A DNA stretch of 64,000 nucleotides from Solimicrobium sp043758755 (GTDB taxonomy: Bacteria; Pseudomonadota; Gammaproteobacteria; Burkholderiales; Burkholderiaceae_D). Below, piece after piece: positions 44,351 to 53,693 of this stretch. Position 1 is the first letter of the stretch, and every line of letters starts with the position of its first letter. The position numbers and the translations under genes are program-made. The notes below the pieces were generated by a model. That model ran no database searches. It was not told the DNA's origin and saw only the letters and a program-made list of their open reading frames with translations. The stretch spans positions 62,001-126,000 of the forward strand of contig JAYVMW010000049.1 in the NCBI GenBank assembly GCA_043758755.1, in the 5' to 3' direction.

Positions 44351-46603
44351 TCAGAAATCAGCAGTCAAAGTCAACGCGACACTGCGCGCCGGCAGGGTTG
44401 TAATCAAGTCACTTGGAAGCGGATTGGCATCTGTTCCGTTTCCCGAAACGCCAATGATGCTGTGTTTGTCAAACAGATTGTTGACCGCCAGCTGCACTTT
44501 GAGTTTTTTCGAAAACGACGCCGGATTGCTGATCGAGTAATTGATGAACATATTGGTCAGAACCACCGGATCAATGGTGTAGGCCTGATTGCCAGGTTGG
44601 CCGACGTTGTTGTCGTTGTACATTTTTCCAACCCGTTTGGTCAGAATCGATGAATTCCAGTTGCCGGCGGTGTAGATCAGACCGAGCGTTTCGGTGTCAG
44701 ACGGTGCATTCGCTACCCAACCGCCGCTGCTGTATTTGGTGGTGCCGACCGTACCGTTGGCATACACGCTGAAGCCGCCGCCAACCAGCACTGTGCCTTC
44801 CAGTTCCATGCCCTGGGTGGTTTCGGTGCCACTGGCAAAGCAAATCTGGGTGGTGACATCAGCCGGATTGGTCTGGCAGGTGTAGCTGTTGTCCAGTGTG
44901 ACATGGTAGACATTGGCATTGACGTTATAGTCATTGGCCTGATACACCGTGCCGACCTGGTAAGTGGTGGATTTCTGTACTTTCGGCGCCTGAGCCACCT
45001 TGGCATACGGCACGTCAAACACCGAAGTCGGCGGAATCAGGTCACCCTGCGCGGCCTGCACATAGGCAGACCAGTTGGGCTGCAGCTTGTAATGCACATC
45101 AAACGAAGGCAGCACATCGTCATAACTGATGTTGTTGGTCACATCAGGCATGCCGCCGGTAGTGATTCCGGTTGTCTTGTTCAATGCGCCACCCAGCAGA
45201 CCAACTTTTTTCAGATCCTGCAAGTGATCGTAACGCTGTTCGTAATAGGCATATTTCAGGCCTGGCGTAATGGTCAGTCTGTCGCCAACGTTGAAGGCAT
45301 ATTCCACATAGGGTTGCGCCGTGGTGGTCTGATAGGTTTCGGAAAAACGCGGAGTCGGTTCATCCTGCCAGCCGTCGAGCTGGTTTGAATTGAGCTGATG
45401 GCGGTAGCTGTTGGCATATTCCAGCCACAGACCTGTACGCAGAATTCCCATTGTTGACTCCTCGGAAAAGCGCAGGATATTACCAGTGGTGTGATACGAA
45501 TTCAGCTTGTCAATGCCGGTGTCGTTGGTGGGATTTTGTGTCGTGGCTGGAATGGTGCCAACCACTTTTGGAACTGCACCACCGATATTTTGCTGATTGT
45601 GATAGCCGTAGTTGTAGAACTTGTCATCCATGTTCCAGCCGCCGCCCAGATTCGAAGCGACTCCCAGATAAGAGAATGTGGTTCTGACATCGTACAGATT
45701 GTAACCATAGTAATTGGACAGCGCCGGGTTGCTGCTGTTGAGGTAGTTGTCTCCATACAGCGCGATTTGCGCCCGGGTCGGCGCGCCGGAATCGAGCTGA
45801 TGATTATGCACGTCCATCCACGAAGTAAACAGGGTCACGACGGTATCGGGAGAAACAATATATTGATATTTGCCGGACAGGGCACGACGGTTCTGTGTGT
45901 CCTCGGTCTCGTAACCATCCGAAGTCATCTGCTGCGCATTGATCAATAAATTCGATGCGCCGTCCGGTCCGAACTGACCCGATTCGTGTTCCAGTTGGAT
46001 CAGGCCAGTGTTCCAGGTACCGTAGGAGCCGGTCACGCTGGTGCGCTGATCGGTCTCCAGATTGCGTGACAATAAATTCAGCGAGCCGCCAAAGGTGGCC
46101 TGACCGATAGTGGCGGCAGATCCAGGGCTGCGGTCGACCACCGCTCCGCCGATTTCCATAGCGGGGAAGAACACATACGAGTGATGGGAAACGCCGTTGG
46201 TGTCATTGAATGGAATGCCGTCATAGGTGACCAGATACTGGCTGTCCGACAGACCGCGCACGGTTGTTGAAGCATTGCCCTGACCTACGCCATTCGGGCT
46301 GTAACTGAATGCACCCGGTGTGATCTGAAATACCTGACTGAAATCAGCCACCGGAGAAATGAAGTCGCGCACATAGGTGTCGGAGACTTTCGATTGGGCA
46401 GAACGCGCTTCCAGCGGCGCCTGAGAGATGGCGGCTTTGGCGGCTTCGGTCACAGGAGCCTGACCGGTGGAGGAGCCGCTGGCACCAACTACACCCAGAT
46501 CAGTGGTTTGCTGTGCATGCGATAGCAGCGGGGCGGCCAGACACATTATTGCAAGGGCGCGGGCGACGTTGAATGCGCAGGGCTTCAGATCAAACTGGTA
46601 CAT
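44351..46603 (-). CDS. TonB-dependent outer-membrane receptor
   Basis: 750 residues from ATG 46603 (MYQFDLKPC), preceded by GGAG 7 bases away; the longer frame to 46654 has none. The signal peptide ends near LLSHAQQ. Plug domain (about 60-190) with FQITPGAFSYSPNGVG and TTVRGLSDSQYLVTYDGIPF; then a 22-strand barrel ending ARSVALTLTADF. A TonB box near the N-terminus is not plain. The barrel lacks obvious siderophore or cobalamin signatures. The unit with exbB-exbD-tonB means the receptor has a private energiser. The substrate is unknown. Confidence 0.9.
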   Translation of the reverse strand: MYQFDLKPCAFNVARALAIMCLAAPLLSHAQQTTDLGVVGASGSSTGQAPVTEAAKAAISQAPLEARSAQSKVSDTYVRDFISPVADFSQVFQITPGAFSYSPNGVGQGNASTTVRGLSDSQYLVTYDGIPFNDTNGVSHHSYVFFPAMEIGGAVVDRSPGSAATIGQATFGGSLNLLSRNLETDQRTSVTGSYGTWNTGLIQLEHESGQFGPDGASNLLINAQQMTSDGYETEDTQNRRALSGKYQYIVSPDTVVTLFTSWMDVHNHQLDSGAPTRAQIALYGDNYLNSSNPALSNYYGYNLYDVRTTFSYLGVASNLGGGWNMDDKFYNYGYHNQQNIGGAVPKVVGTIPATTQNPTNDTGIDKLNSYHTTGNILRFSEESTMGILRTGLWLEYANSYRHQLNSNQLDGWQDEPTPRFSETYQTTTAQPYVEYAFNVGDRLTITPGLKYAYYEQRYDHLQDLKKVGLLGGALNKTTGITTGGMPDVTNNISYDDVLPSFDVHYKLQPNWSAYVQAAQGDLIPPTSVFDVPYAKVAQAPKVQKSTTYQVGTVYQANDYNVNANVYHVTLDNSYTCQTNPADVTTQICFASGTETTQGMELEGTVLVGGGFSVYANGTVGTTKYSSGGWVANAPSDTETLGLIYTAGNWNSSILTKRVGKMYNDNNVGQPGNQAYTIDPVVLTNMFINYSISNPASFSKKLKVQLAVNNLFDKHSIIGVSGNGTDANPLPSDLITTLPARSVALTLTADF

Positions 46604-46699
46604 GTAAGACTCCGTTGAGTGAAAAAACGAAATCTTAGTGATTGAATATGTCACACCGGTTGCACTTGCGTGAACGTTTGATGACTTGGACTGTTGATT

Positions 46700-47308
46700 C
46701 TATTTTTTGTTGCGGGCCTGCAGCATCAGATACATCAAGGCCACGTTAATGGCGTCATTCAATGCATCATGGCGCGGCAGATCGGGCAGCTGAAGTTGAT
46801 TGAATATTGCGGCCATGCTCAAATCAACGTAACCATCGTGATGCTTTTTGATCTCCTGATCGTAATAAATCCCCGAGACTTCAATGGTCCGGTTCGGCAG
46901 ACCGATGCCGATCAGCGGTTTTAAAAACTTGTTGACCAGTTTGATGTCATATTCCAGATAGTAGCCCACCAGTGGGCGTCCGCCGATAAAGTCGAGCAGC
47001 TGATAGACCGCATCCGCGACCGGCATGCCGTTGGAGACATCTTTGGGGCGCAGACCATGGATCTTGACATTGCTGGCTTCCATGACACCTTCCGGCTTGA
47101 CCAGCACATAAAAGGATTCACTGGTGAGGATGCTGTTGTTGCGGATTTTGACTGCGCCGATCGACAGAATTTCCGCTTCCCGAACATTCAGACTGGTGGT
47201 CTCGCAATCAAAACTGACCAGTTCATTGGGATGTTCGTCGAACAGGCCGGCATAATTGGGGTCGGACAACTTGCCTCGCGCCCAGGCTTTTTTTAAGGCG
47301 TACAGCAT
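46700..47308 (-). CDS. DnaQ-like 3'-5' exonuclease
   Basis: 202 residues. RNase T/DnaQ fold with the DEDDh set: Asp/Glu in VSFDCETTSLN, Asp in PLVGYYLEYDIKLVN, and the His-Asp of LPRHDALNDAIN. Like the epsilon subunit, but without its C-terminal tail. It starts in an overlap with the DUF294 stop (TAATG-type), a common pairing next to acetate permease genes in other bacteria, although no permease is present here. The nucleic acid substrate is not known. Confidence 0.88.
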   Translation of the reverse strand: MLYALKKAWARGKLSDPNYAGLFDEHPNELVSFDCETTSLNVREAEILSIGAVKIRNNSILTSESFYVLVKPEGVMEASNVKIHGLRPKDVSNGMPVADAVYQLLDFIGGRPLVGYYLEYDIKLVNKFLKPLIGIGLPNRTIEVSGIYYDQEIKKHHDGYVDLSMAAIFNQLQLPDLPRHDALNDAINVALMYLMLQARNKK

Positions 47309-49119
47309 TAATAGCTACCCAGATGAAAATGCTGATTGATCTTCTGTTTGAAACGCTTCACCACCTGCAGTGCCACCTTGAGCAGATCGCGTTCCAGTGT
47401 GGTCAGCGCCTGCATGTCAACCTGATTATGGTTATTTCCGAATGCGCACACAGCCATATTGCTCAGGCCGGCGTCGAGGCGCAGGTCCATCATGAAACTG
47501 AGTGACTCAGACAGATCCTTGGCCAGTGAGGCATCGAGTACGCCGATATGCGACAGCCGGTTGATGCGTTCAAACGTATTGGTTTCGCTCAGGCGTGCCT
47601 GCAGCGCCAGCGAGCGCACGCCATGTACTACCGGGAAGATACCCATCTTCTTGATGTCGAGGCTGGTGGCGCTGTCGCGGTGGATCAGTTGTGAGAAAAA
47701 TCCCTGGCTTTGCGTGTCAAACAGATTAATGGATCGGGCAAACTGCCCGAGCTGGCCGGCATCATCGGATAGCAGACGGTACAGGTAATCTTTGACTTCA
47801 GCGAAGATGTTTTCATCGCCGGCCACCACTTTGGCGTCTACAAAGATGGCCAGCTGCATCATCGAGTCCAGCGCCGGAGCGTGGCACCACTGAAACACGG
47901 TTTGCCGGAATTCGGTCGCGGTCTTGCGCCAGTCCGGATTGTTGACCATGATTTTGCCGTTGCAGGGCGGATAGCCGAGCCGGGTCAGCGTGCGTGAAAA
48001 TTCTTCGCAGGTCTGCTGTGCCAGTACCGGATCGACGCCATCCTGCATGATCAGTGCGTTGTCCTGGTCGGTTTTCAGGATCTGCTCACCGCGTCCTTCC
48101 GAACCCATGACCAGCAGGCAGCTTTTTTCGATGAACTCAACCGGCGCAATGATGCGCCAGGCTTTTTCGATCAGGCTGCTGTTGAGCACCTGGGTGAGCT
48201 GCGCGAGTTGCTGGGCGCGCATGCCGTTGCTGCGCAGGATCTGGATTGATTTGGTCATCTGATCGGCAATCACCACCAGTTCATCGACGCTGTCGGCGCG
48301 TTCGAGCCGTTGCGCAATCAGATGAGTGTGATTGGAAAAATAAGCCAGCACATCGATCTGTTCAAGTGCGCCGACCGGAATGCCATCCTCGGTGACGATC
48401 ACGCGCTGAATCTTGTGACTGGTCATGCGCAGCAGCGCGAAAAAGACGTACTCATCAATATCACAGCAAATCAGATTGAACTGGGTCCAGGCATGGATCG
48501 TGTCGCTGGATGGCACGCCGGCAATGACGATGTCGCGCAGTACTGACTCTGTGAACAGGCCAACCTGGTCGGCATGGCGCACCAGGATCGACTTGATCTT
48601 GTCCCGTTTCATGATTTGCGCTGCATGCAGAATCGTTTCAGTACTCTCCAGCCAGGTGGCCTTGTTGCGATAGGCATCACGCACTCTGGCCGTAATCATG
48701 GTTTCAACTTCCCGCACCCGTCCGGTACTGGCCATATTGGCCAGTTTGTCGGCCACGCTGGTATAAAAGAACGCGCCAAAACGTGCATTTGAGCTGATCA
48801 GGTCCGTGACCGTCGCTTTGGGAACTGTAAACAGCAGGGCCTGTTCCTGCACCACAAACCGGTTCTGGGAACTGCCTTCGATCAGTGCACGCGCTTCAAA
48901 GGTGTCATGCGCTGTGTACAGACCGACGACTTCACCGCTCAGAGTGACTTCGCGCACCAGACCCTTGACGACGACGTACAGCATCTGAATGGGTGCTCCG
49001 GATTCGATCACTACCGCTTCATCGTCCAGAAATACCATATCTACCGAGGTTTGCAGCGTAGTTTGTTCTGCGCTGGTCAGCAGATCGAAAGGGGAGAAGC
49101 TGAAGTCGAAACGGTCCAT
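47308..49119 (-). CDS. cNMP-binding/CBS/DUF294 nucleotidyltransferase-like protein
   Basis: 603 residues. cNMP-binding-like domain (about 15-125, APIQMLYVVVKGLVREV), two CBS motifs (about 150-280), DUF294 nucleotidyltransferase-like domain (about 300-440) with GSEGRGEQILKTDQDNALI starting at Gly339, and a C-terminal DUF294_C helical domain (about 470-603). The GS..GR..Q..TDQD motif is intact, so nucleotidyl transfer to a protein or metabolite is plausible. It couples with a DnaQ-like exonuclease. No functional proof is known to me. Confidence 0.9.
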   Translation of the reverse strand: MDRFDFSFSPFDLLTSAEQTTLQTSVDMVFLDDEAVVIESGAPIQMLYVVVKGLVREVTLSGEVVGLYTAHDTFEARALIEGSSQNRFVVQEQALLFTVPKATVTDLISSNARFGAFFYTSVADKLANMASTGRVREVETMITARVRDAYRNKATWLESTETILHAAQIMKRDKIKSILVRHADQVGLFTESVLRDIVIAGVPSSDTIHAWTQFNLICCDIDEYVFFALLRMTSHKIQRVIVTEDGIPVGALEQIDVLAYFSNHTHLIAQRLERADSVDELVVIADQMTKSIQILRSNGMRAQQLAQLTQVLNSSLIEKAWRIIAPVEFIEKSCLLVMGSEGRGEQILKTDQDNALIMQDGVDPVLAQQTCEEFSRTLTRLGYPPCNGKIMVNNPDWRKTATEFRQTVFQWCHAPALDSMMQLAIFVDAKVVAGDENIFAEVKDYLYRLLSDDAGQLGQFARSINLFDTQSQGFFSQLIHRDSATSLDIKKMGIFPVVHGVRSLALQARLSETNTFERINRLSHIGVLDASLAKDLSESLSFMMDLRLDAGLSNMAVCAFGNNHNQVDMQALTTLERDLLKVALQVVKRFKQKINQHFHLGSY

Positions 49120-49502
49120 AAGCGGCGTTTTAATTGGTTTGTAGGATTTTTTGACTGTAGCAGTGAAACAACTTGTCTGGCTTGATGTTTCCTTGAATGT
49201 TTAACTCTGCTCAAACTGTGTAGTTTTTTTAGTGGATATTAGTGATTAGATTGGCAACAACAGGCTTAAAGGTTAATCGATTGCTGGTCGGTGCCAGCCC
49301 GACCAGCAATCTCCAAACCAGTAAGGACATTTATAAATAAAATACTCAGCACTATAAATTCCGCAAAGAAACTTTTGTTCAATTAACCCCCAAAACACCC
49401 TTCTTTTCCACCCTTCAATAAAAAGCCAAATGCTGATAATTCAACCCTGAGACAGTGCCTTTGCCTGTTCCATCAGTTCACAAAACCAGCAGGAGCGCCT
49501 TT
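49120..49502. other. Intergenic region before the giant coiled-coil gene
   Basis: 383 bases without an ORF worth claiming, AT-rich except for a strong GC hairpin at 49279-49311. The divergent promoters of the DUF294 gene and the coiled-coil gene must lie here; I cannot assign them firmly. Confidence 0.55.
49279..49311. promoter_or_regulatory. Perfect 13-base inverted repeat (strong stem-loop)
   Basis: Arms GATTGCTGGTCGG (49279-49291) and CCGACCAGCAATC (49299-49311) around a 7-base loop. It has no T-run on either side, so it is not a normal terminator. It lies 190 bases upstream of the coiled-coil gene and may be an operator, an mRNA 5' structure or a small-RNA element. Confidence 0.65.
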
Positions 49503-52500
49503 ATGGATACCGCAAACCCGAAATTCGACGCAGAACAGGACACCAATCACGCTGATCGGGTCATGGATCTGAAAGCCATCCGTGCCGCGATTGCGCGGGT
49601 TGAAGCGGAGGCCAGAGCGACGGTGGCAGCGGAAAGTCGCGCCTTTGCCGAGGCCCGGGCCCGTGCGGTGGCGGAAGATCGGGCTGAACTGGATAATCAG
49701 GCCATTCTCGAAGCCGAGCAGGCACTGGAACTGGAAGAACAGGCCAAAATCGCCAGCAAATCACGCCTGCAGGCCGAACAGCAGGCGCGGCTGGCGCAAC
49801 AGATGCGCATTGCCGCATCCCAGAAAGAAATACAGGCAATTGAAGCCCGCGTGCAGATGGATTCGGAAGCCGCTCAGGCTTCCAGACAGCGCCATGAGAT
49901 GGAACTGGCTGCCAAACAGAAAGCGATTGAGCAGATCAGTCTGGAAAAGTCACTGGGTGAACATGCCAGACAGGCCGGGGAAAAATTCAAAAATCAGGCA
50001 GCGATCGCCCGTGAGCAGTTTGTTCTGCTGTCGGAAACCGAAACCGCTGCAAAGATGGAGGCGTCGGCCCGGGCTGAAGCCGAAGCCAAACTCATCGAAC
50101 TGGCCAAAACCGAACAGAAAATTGAGAGCAGCGCCAAAAACCGCGCTGAAGCACTGGCGCAAAATCAGCACAAAATGCTGGAATTGCGGGCCGAACGAGA
50201 ACTGTCGCAGGCTGCCGCATTAAAGCTGAGCGTACAGAATACGACTTCTGAAATCTGGGCAATGGAAAAGGCCAGGGCCCATGCTGTGGCACTTAAAGAA
50301 CAGCAGGAAATCTATCAGGCGCGTTGTGAAGCCGAACAGGCTGCCACTGACGTGCTGGAACAGCGCATTCGCGCCGAGCAGGAATTGCAGGATGCAGCTG
50401 AGAAGCGTATGCAGATTGAAAGCGTTGCAGCGACCACCGCTTTGGCACGCAAATCGGCTGAGCAAAAATTGCGCAGCATTGCCGAACAGCGCGTCGCGAC
50501 GGAAAAAACACTGCTGGAGCAGGCCTGGCAGCAAGTTGAACAGGAACAAAAGACTGAACAGGCCGCCCGTTTGCGCCTGAATCAGGAAGCCGAAGCGGTT
50601 GAACTGGCACGCCAGCGCGAGCAGGCTGAACTGGAGGCCATGCAACTGGCGCAACGGCAGGTGGAAAGTGAACAGCATGCCCGGCAATTGGCCGAACAGC
50701 GTCTGGAACTGGCGCAGCAGGCCAACCAGGATGCGCTGGCGCAGGAGCTGGCCGAGCAAAGCCGCAAGGCCGCTGAGGCCGAAAAAGCCCGCCTGGCACG
50801 TGACAATGCCCAGCTGGAGATACAGCGTGCCGAGCAGACCAAACAGCTCGTCGCCGTTGAGCGCCAGCATGGACAGGCCTTGCAGCAGTCCAAAGAACAG
50901 ACTGAGCTGGAACGTCAGAATAAACAGAACCTGCTTGAATCACAGCAGCTTCAAAATGCTTCGTTGCAGGCCCACAATCAAACACTGCAGATGCAGGAAC
51001 AGTCGGTACTGATTGCACATACGGTCAATGTCACGCAATATCAGGCAGAGAAAATCATACTGGAACAGACCCTGGCGCATTCCGACCTGAAGCGTCAGGA
51101 AGTCGAGCAGCTGGTGCAGCAGAGCAGGCAGACGGTTGAGTTGACAGCGCTGCAACGTCAACGTCTGGAACAGGAACAGCAGACTTTGCAGCTGTTGCAG
51201 CAGAAATCGCGGGCCGAAAAAACACGTGCCGAGTCGGCACAGGCGGTGGCCGAAGCAGCCCGGTTAAAAATCAAACAGGAGCAGGAGTTGCATGCGTTAA
51301 ATCAGCTGCAACGCGAAGCCGAGCAGGAACAGCACGCTGCCTTGCAACAGCAAACTGAAGAACAACAGAAAATCGTGCTCGCCAAACGGGCCGAAGCGCG
51401 CGCCGAGCAGCATCAGCTCGACCAGATTCAGGCGCAGCGCCAGGCCCAGCGTCTGAAAGCAGCAGCAGCACTGGAACAGGCCAAACAAAGTGTCAAACTG
51501 TCTCAACTCAAAATGCAGCAGGCCGAAGAGGAACAGCAGGCTGCGCGTGCTTTGGCCGATAAATGTCAGGCCGAGCAGGAACTGTACGAACAGACCCAAA
51601 AAAATAAAGCAGCGGAACTGAAACAGGCCGGCGTGTTGCAGCAATTGACCGAACAGGAAAAAGCGGTTCATGCCGCGATCCTGGAAGCGACCCGGTTAAA
51701 CAATGAACGGCTGTTGGCCGCCACCGACCAGATGGTATTGCGCAAACGGGTACTACATCAGGTTCAGCTGAAACACAAACTTGCCGTCGATCTGCTGGCG
51801 CAGGAGGAGGCCAATCTCAAACTGGAACAGCAGGCCCAGAAACTGGTACAGCAGAAGCTGCAGGCCCAGCGCGAGTGTCAGGTTGAGCTTCAGCAGCGTC
51901 TGGAGCAGGAACAGGCCGCGCGCGATCTGCATGCGCAGCACCTGCAGCAAGAGCAGGCCGCACGTGAGGCAGTGGAGTTGATGAACCGGCAGAAAATGGA
52001 TCTTCTCAAACAGAATGAAGAATTGAAGCAGGCGCAACTGGAACAGCAGCAGATCCTGAACAGCAAATCAGAACAGGCCAAAACATTGGCTGTTCAGGTC
52101 CAGCAGCGCAACCAGTCGGAACAGCAGCTGGCGGAAAAAATGCAGCAGGCCCGCGCGCTGATCGAACAGCGAATCGCCAAAAACCTGCTGCATGAACAGG
52201 CTCAGCAGCAACGTATTCAGGAAGAACAGCACGCCATCAAACTGTTGGAGCAGCGCATTCAGTCTGAACAGGAACTGAGCGCCATGCATTTGCAGCGTAC
52301 CCAAGTCGAGCTGCAGGCCAAGCAGGCGCTGGATCAGAAATATGCCGAGCAGCAAGCCCGGCTGGCTCATATCGAAAAACTGCACCGGATTAACCAGCGT
52401 CTGACGGACCGTTCTGCACAATTGCACCAGCAACAGCTCGATGAGCAGCGCGCCATCAAAGATTTGCAGGCTCAGCAGTTGCGCGACCAGCAGGCCGCGG

Positions 52501-53414
52501 TACTGGCCCTGCAGCAGTTGCGTCTGGCCGAAGAAGGCAAGACAAAAGCACTGGCTGAACAAAAGGAGCGTCAGCAAAAACAGGCCCAACTCGCCGCCCA
52601 GCAATGTCTGTATGAGTCGGAAGTCAAACAGAACCTGACGTCGGATTGTGCTACCCAGGAAGCGATTACCCATCAAAGCCGGGTGCAGGCCGAAGTAGCG
52701 CGCATGAGTCAGGAAGAAAAACAGCAGCGCCTGCAGGAAGTACAGCAACTGGTACAGGCTGAACAGGAAAAAATCGCACTCGAACAACAAGCGCGTCGTG
52801 AACTGAAAGCCAAGCTGGCCGCCATGCAGCAGCAGATTGAACTGACCAGGGAGCGCGTGCAACTGGAGCAGGAGCAGGGCCGGGCCAGCGTGGAACGTGC
52901 TCAGCTGGAACAGCAGAAAGTGCAACTGTTGCAGCGGCAACTGCATCAGGAAGCAGCGTTTGTTCAGGCTGAAAAAGAGCGTCTGGCCCAGTTGGCCACG
53001 GCAGTTGACCTGGCCGCGCAACGAACCAAACAACAGCAGCAGGCCGTCCGGCAGGCCGATCAGGAAGTGCAGCAGCAGGTTCAGCTGCAAAACGATCAGG
53101 CACAAAAACTGCAGGACGAAACACAGCAGGCCATGCAATTGTCGCAGCAGCTGTTTGAGCGCCTGTCCAATCAGCAGGTCCGCAGCGCCGACTGGGTGGT
53201 ACGGGCCCGTCAGGTGTTGCAGGAAGCACCGGTGCCAGTACCTTCAGCACCACGTTCGGCTTTTAGACGGGTAAGCACTGTCATGGCCGGGCTTGCGCTG
53301 CTGGTGGGTGTGTCCAGTACGTCGACACTGGTGTCTGAAACGCTGCAGCCAGCATCGGCGCAACATGTCAATACCGATATGAAAATGTCGTATGTGCTCG
53401 GAAGTATCAAATAG
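49503..53414 (+). CDS. Giant coiled-coil protein with a C-terminal membrane anchor
   Basis: 1303 residues from ATG 49503 (AGGAG 7 bases before it; the frame runs back to 49455). Except for the first 6 residues, there is no proline until residue 1243: about 1236 residues of Gln/Glu/Ala/Leu/Arg/Lys in a continuous alpha-helical pattern with repeats of the kind AEQELxxxxxxR and LEQEQAAR. A Pro-rich hinge (APVPVPSAP, 1242-1250) precedes a basic residue pair and a hydrophobic helix (about 1257-1280, VSTVMAGLALLVGVSSTST), then a 25-residue tail. No nucleotide-binding motif is visible. It looks like a tail-anchored rod that could span about 180 nm. Ends at a terminator; no partner gene in the same unit. 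Function unknown. Confidence 0.85.
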   Translation: MDTANPKFDAEQDTNHADRVMDLKAIRAAIARVEAEARATVAAESRAFAEARARAVAEDRAELDNQAILEAEQALELEEQAKIASKSRLQAEQQARLAQQMRIAASQKEIQAIEARVQMDSEAAQASRQRHEMELAAKQKAIEQISLEKSLGEHARQAGEKFKNQAAIAREQFVLLSETETAAKMEASARAEAEAKLIELAKTEQKIESSAKNRAEALAQNQHKMLELRAERELSQAAALKLSVQNTTSEIWAMEKARAHAVALKEQQEIYQARCEAEQAATDVLEQRIRAEQELQDAAEKRMQIESVAATTALARKSAEQKLRSIAEQRVATEKTLLEQAWQQVEQEQKTEQAARLRLNQEAEAVELARQREQAELEAMQLAQRQVESEQHARQLAEQRLELAQQANQDALAQELAEQSRKAAEAEKARLARDNAQLEIQRAEQTKQLVAVERQHGQALQQSKEQTELERQNKQNLLESQQLQNASLQAHNQTLQMQEQSVLIAHTVNVTQYQAEKIILEQTLAHSDLKRQEVEQLVQQSRQTVELTALQRQRLEQEQQTLQLLQQKSRAEKTRAESAQAVAEAARLKIKQEQELHALNQLQREAEQEQHAALQQQTEEQQKIVLAKRAEARAEQHQLDQIQAQRQAQRLKAAAALEQAKQSVKLSQLKMQQAEEEQQAARALADKCQAEQELYEQTQKNKAAELKQAGVLQQLTEQEKAVHAAILEATRLNNERLLAATDQMVLRKRVLHQVQLKHKLAVDLLAQEEANLKLEQQAQKLVQQKLQAQRECQVELQQRLEQEQAARDLHAQHLQQEQAAREAVELMNRQKMDLLKQNEELKQAQLEQQQILNSKSEQAKTLAVQVQQRNQSEQQLAEKMQQARALIEQRIAKNLLHEQAQQQRIQEEQHAIKLLEQRIQSEQELSAMHLQRTQVELQAKQALDQKYAEQQARLAHIEKLHRINQRLTDRSAQLHQQQLDEQRAIKDLQAQQLRDQQAAVLALQQLRLAEEGKTKALAEQKERQQKQAQLAAQQCLYESEVKQNLTSDCATQEAITHQSRVQAEVARMSQEEKQQRLQEVQQLVQAEQEKIALEQQARRELKAKLAAMQQQIELTRERVQLEQEQGRASVERAQLEQQKVQLLQRQLHQEAAFVQAEKERLAQLATAVDLAAQRTKQQQQAVRQADQEVQQQVQLQNDQAQKLQDETQQAMQLSQQLFERLSNQQVRSADWVVRARQVLQEAPVPVPSAPRSAFRRVSTVMAGLALLVGVSSTSTLVSETLQPASAQHVNTDMKMSYVLGSIK

Positions 53415-53435
53415 CAGGTGACCCGTCAGGTAATC

Positions 53436-53468
53436 AAAAAACGGGAACTGATGTTCCCGTTTTTTTTA
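53436..53468 (+). terminator. Rho-independent terminator after the coiled-coil gene
   Basis: Arms AAAAAACGGGAAC (53436-53448) and GTTCCCGTTTTTT (53453-53465), 4-base loop, with a run of eight T. Confidence 0.93.
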
Positions 53469-53693
53469 CAGAATGAAGGTTAAACTGTAAAACCGCTGCT
53501 GCATTTCAATCTGGCTTCCCAATGCAATTGGTGGCCTGAAAAGCAATGATTGTTGTAATCGTGGCCAGCTTCACCCACAAAAAGCAGGGCAGCGCCGAAA
53601 ATGTCGTTATGATTAGCTTCAGATTAAGAATGCGGGGCAGCGCAGTGGGTAAATTGTGGCTGGTATCGTGCCAATAAGCTAATCGGGAATGAC

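Noticed and set aside
52068..53138. 356-codon minus-strand ORF opposite the coiled-coil gene
   Set aside because: A shadow of the low-complexity Gln/Glu-rich frame, giving Leu/Phe-rich peptide without ribosome site.
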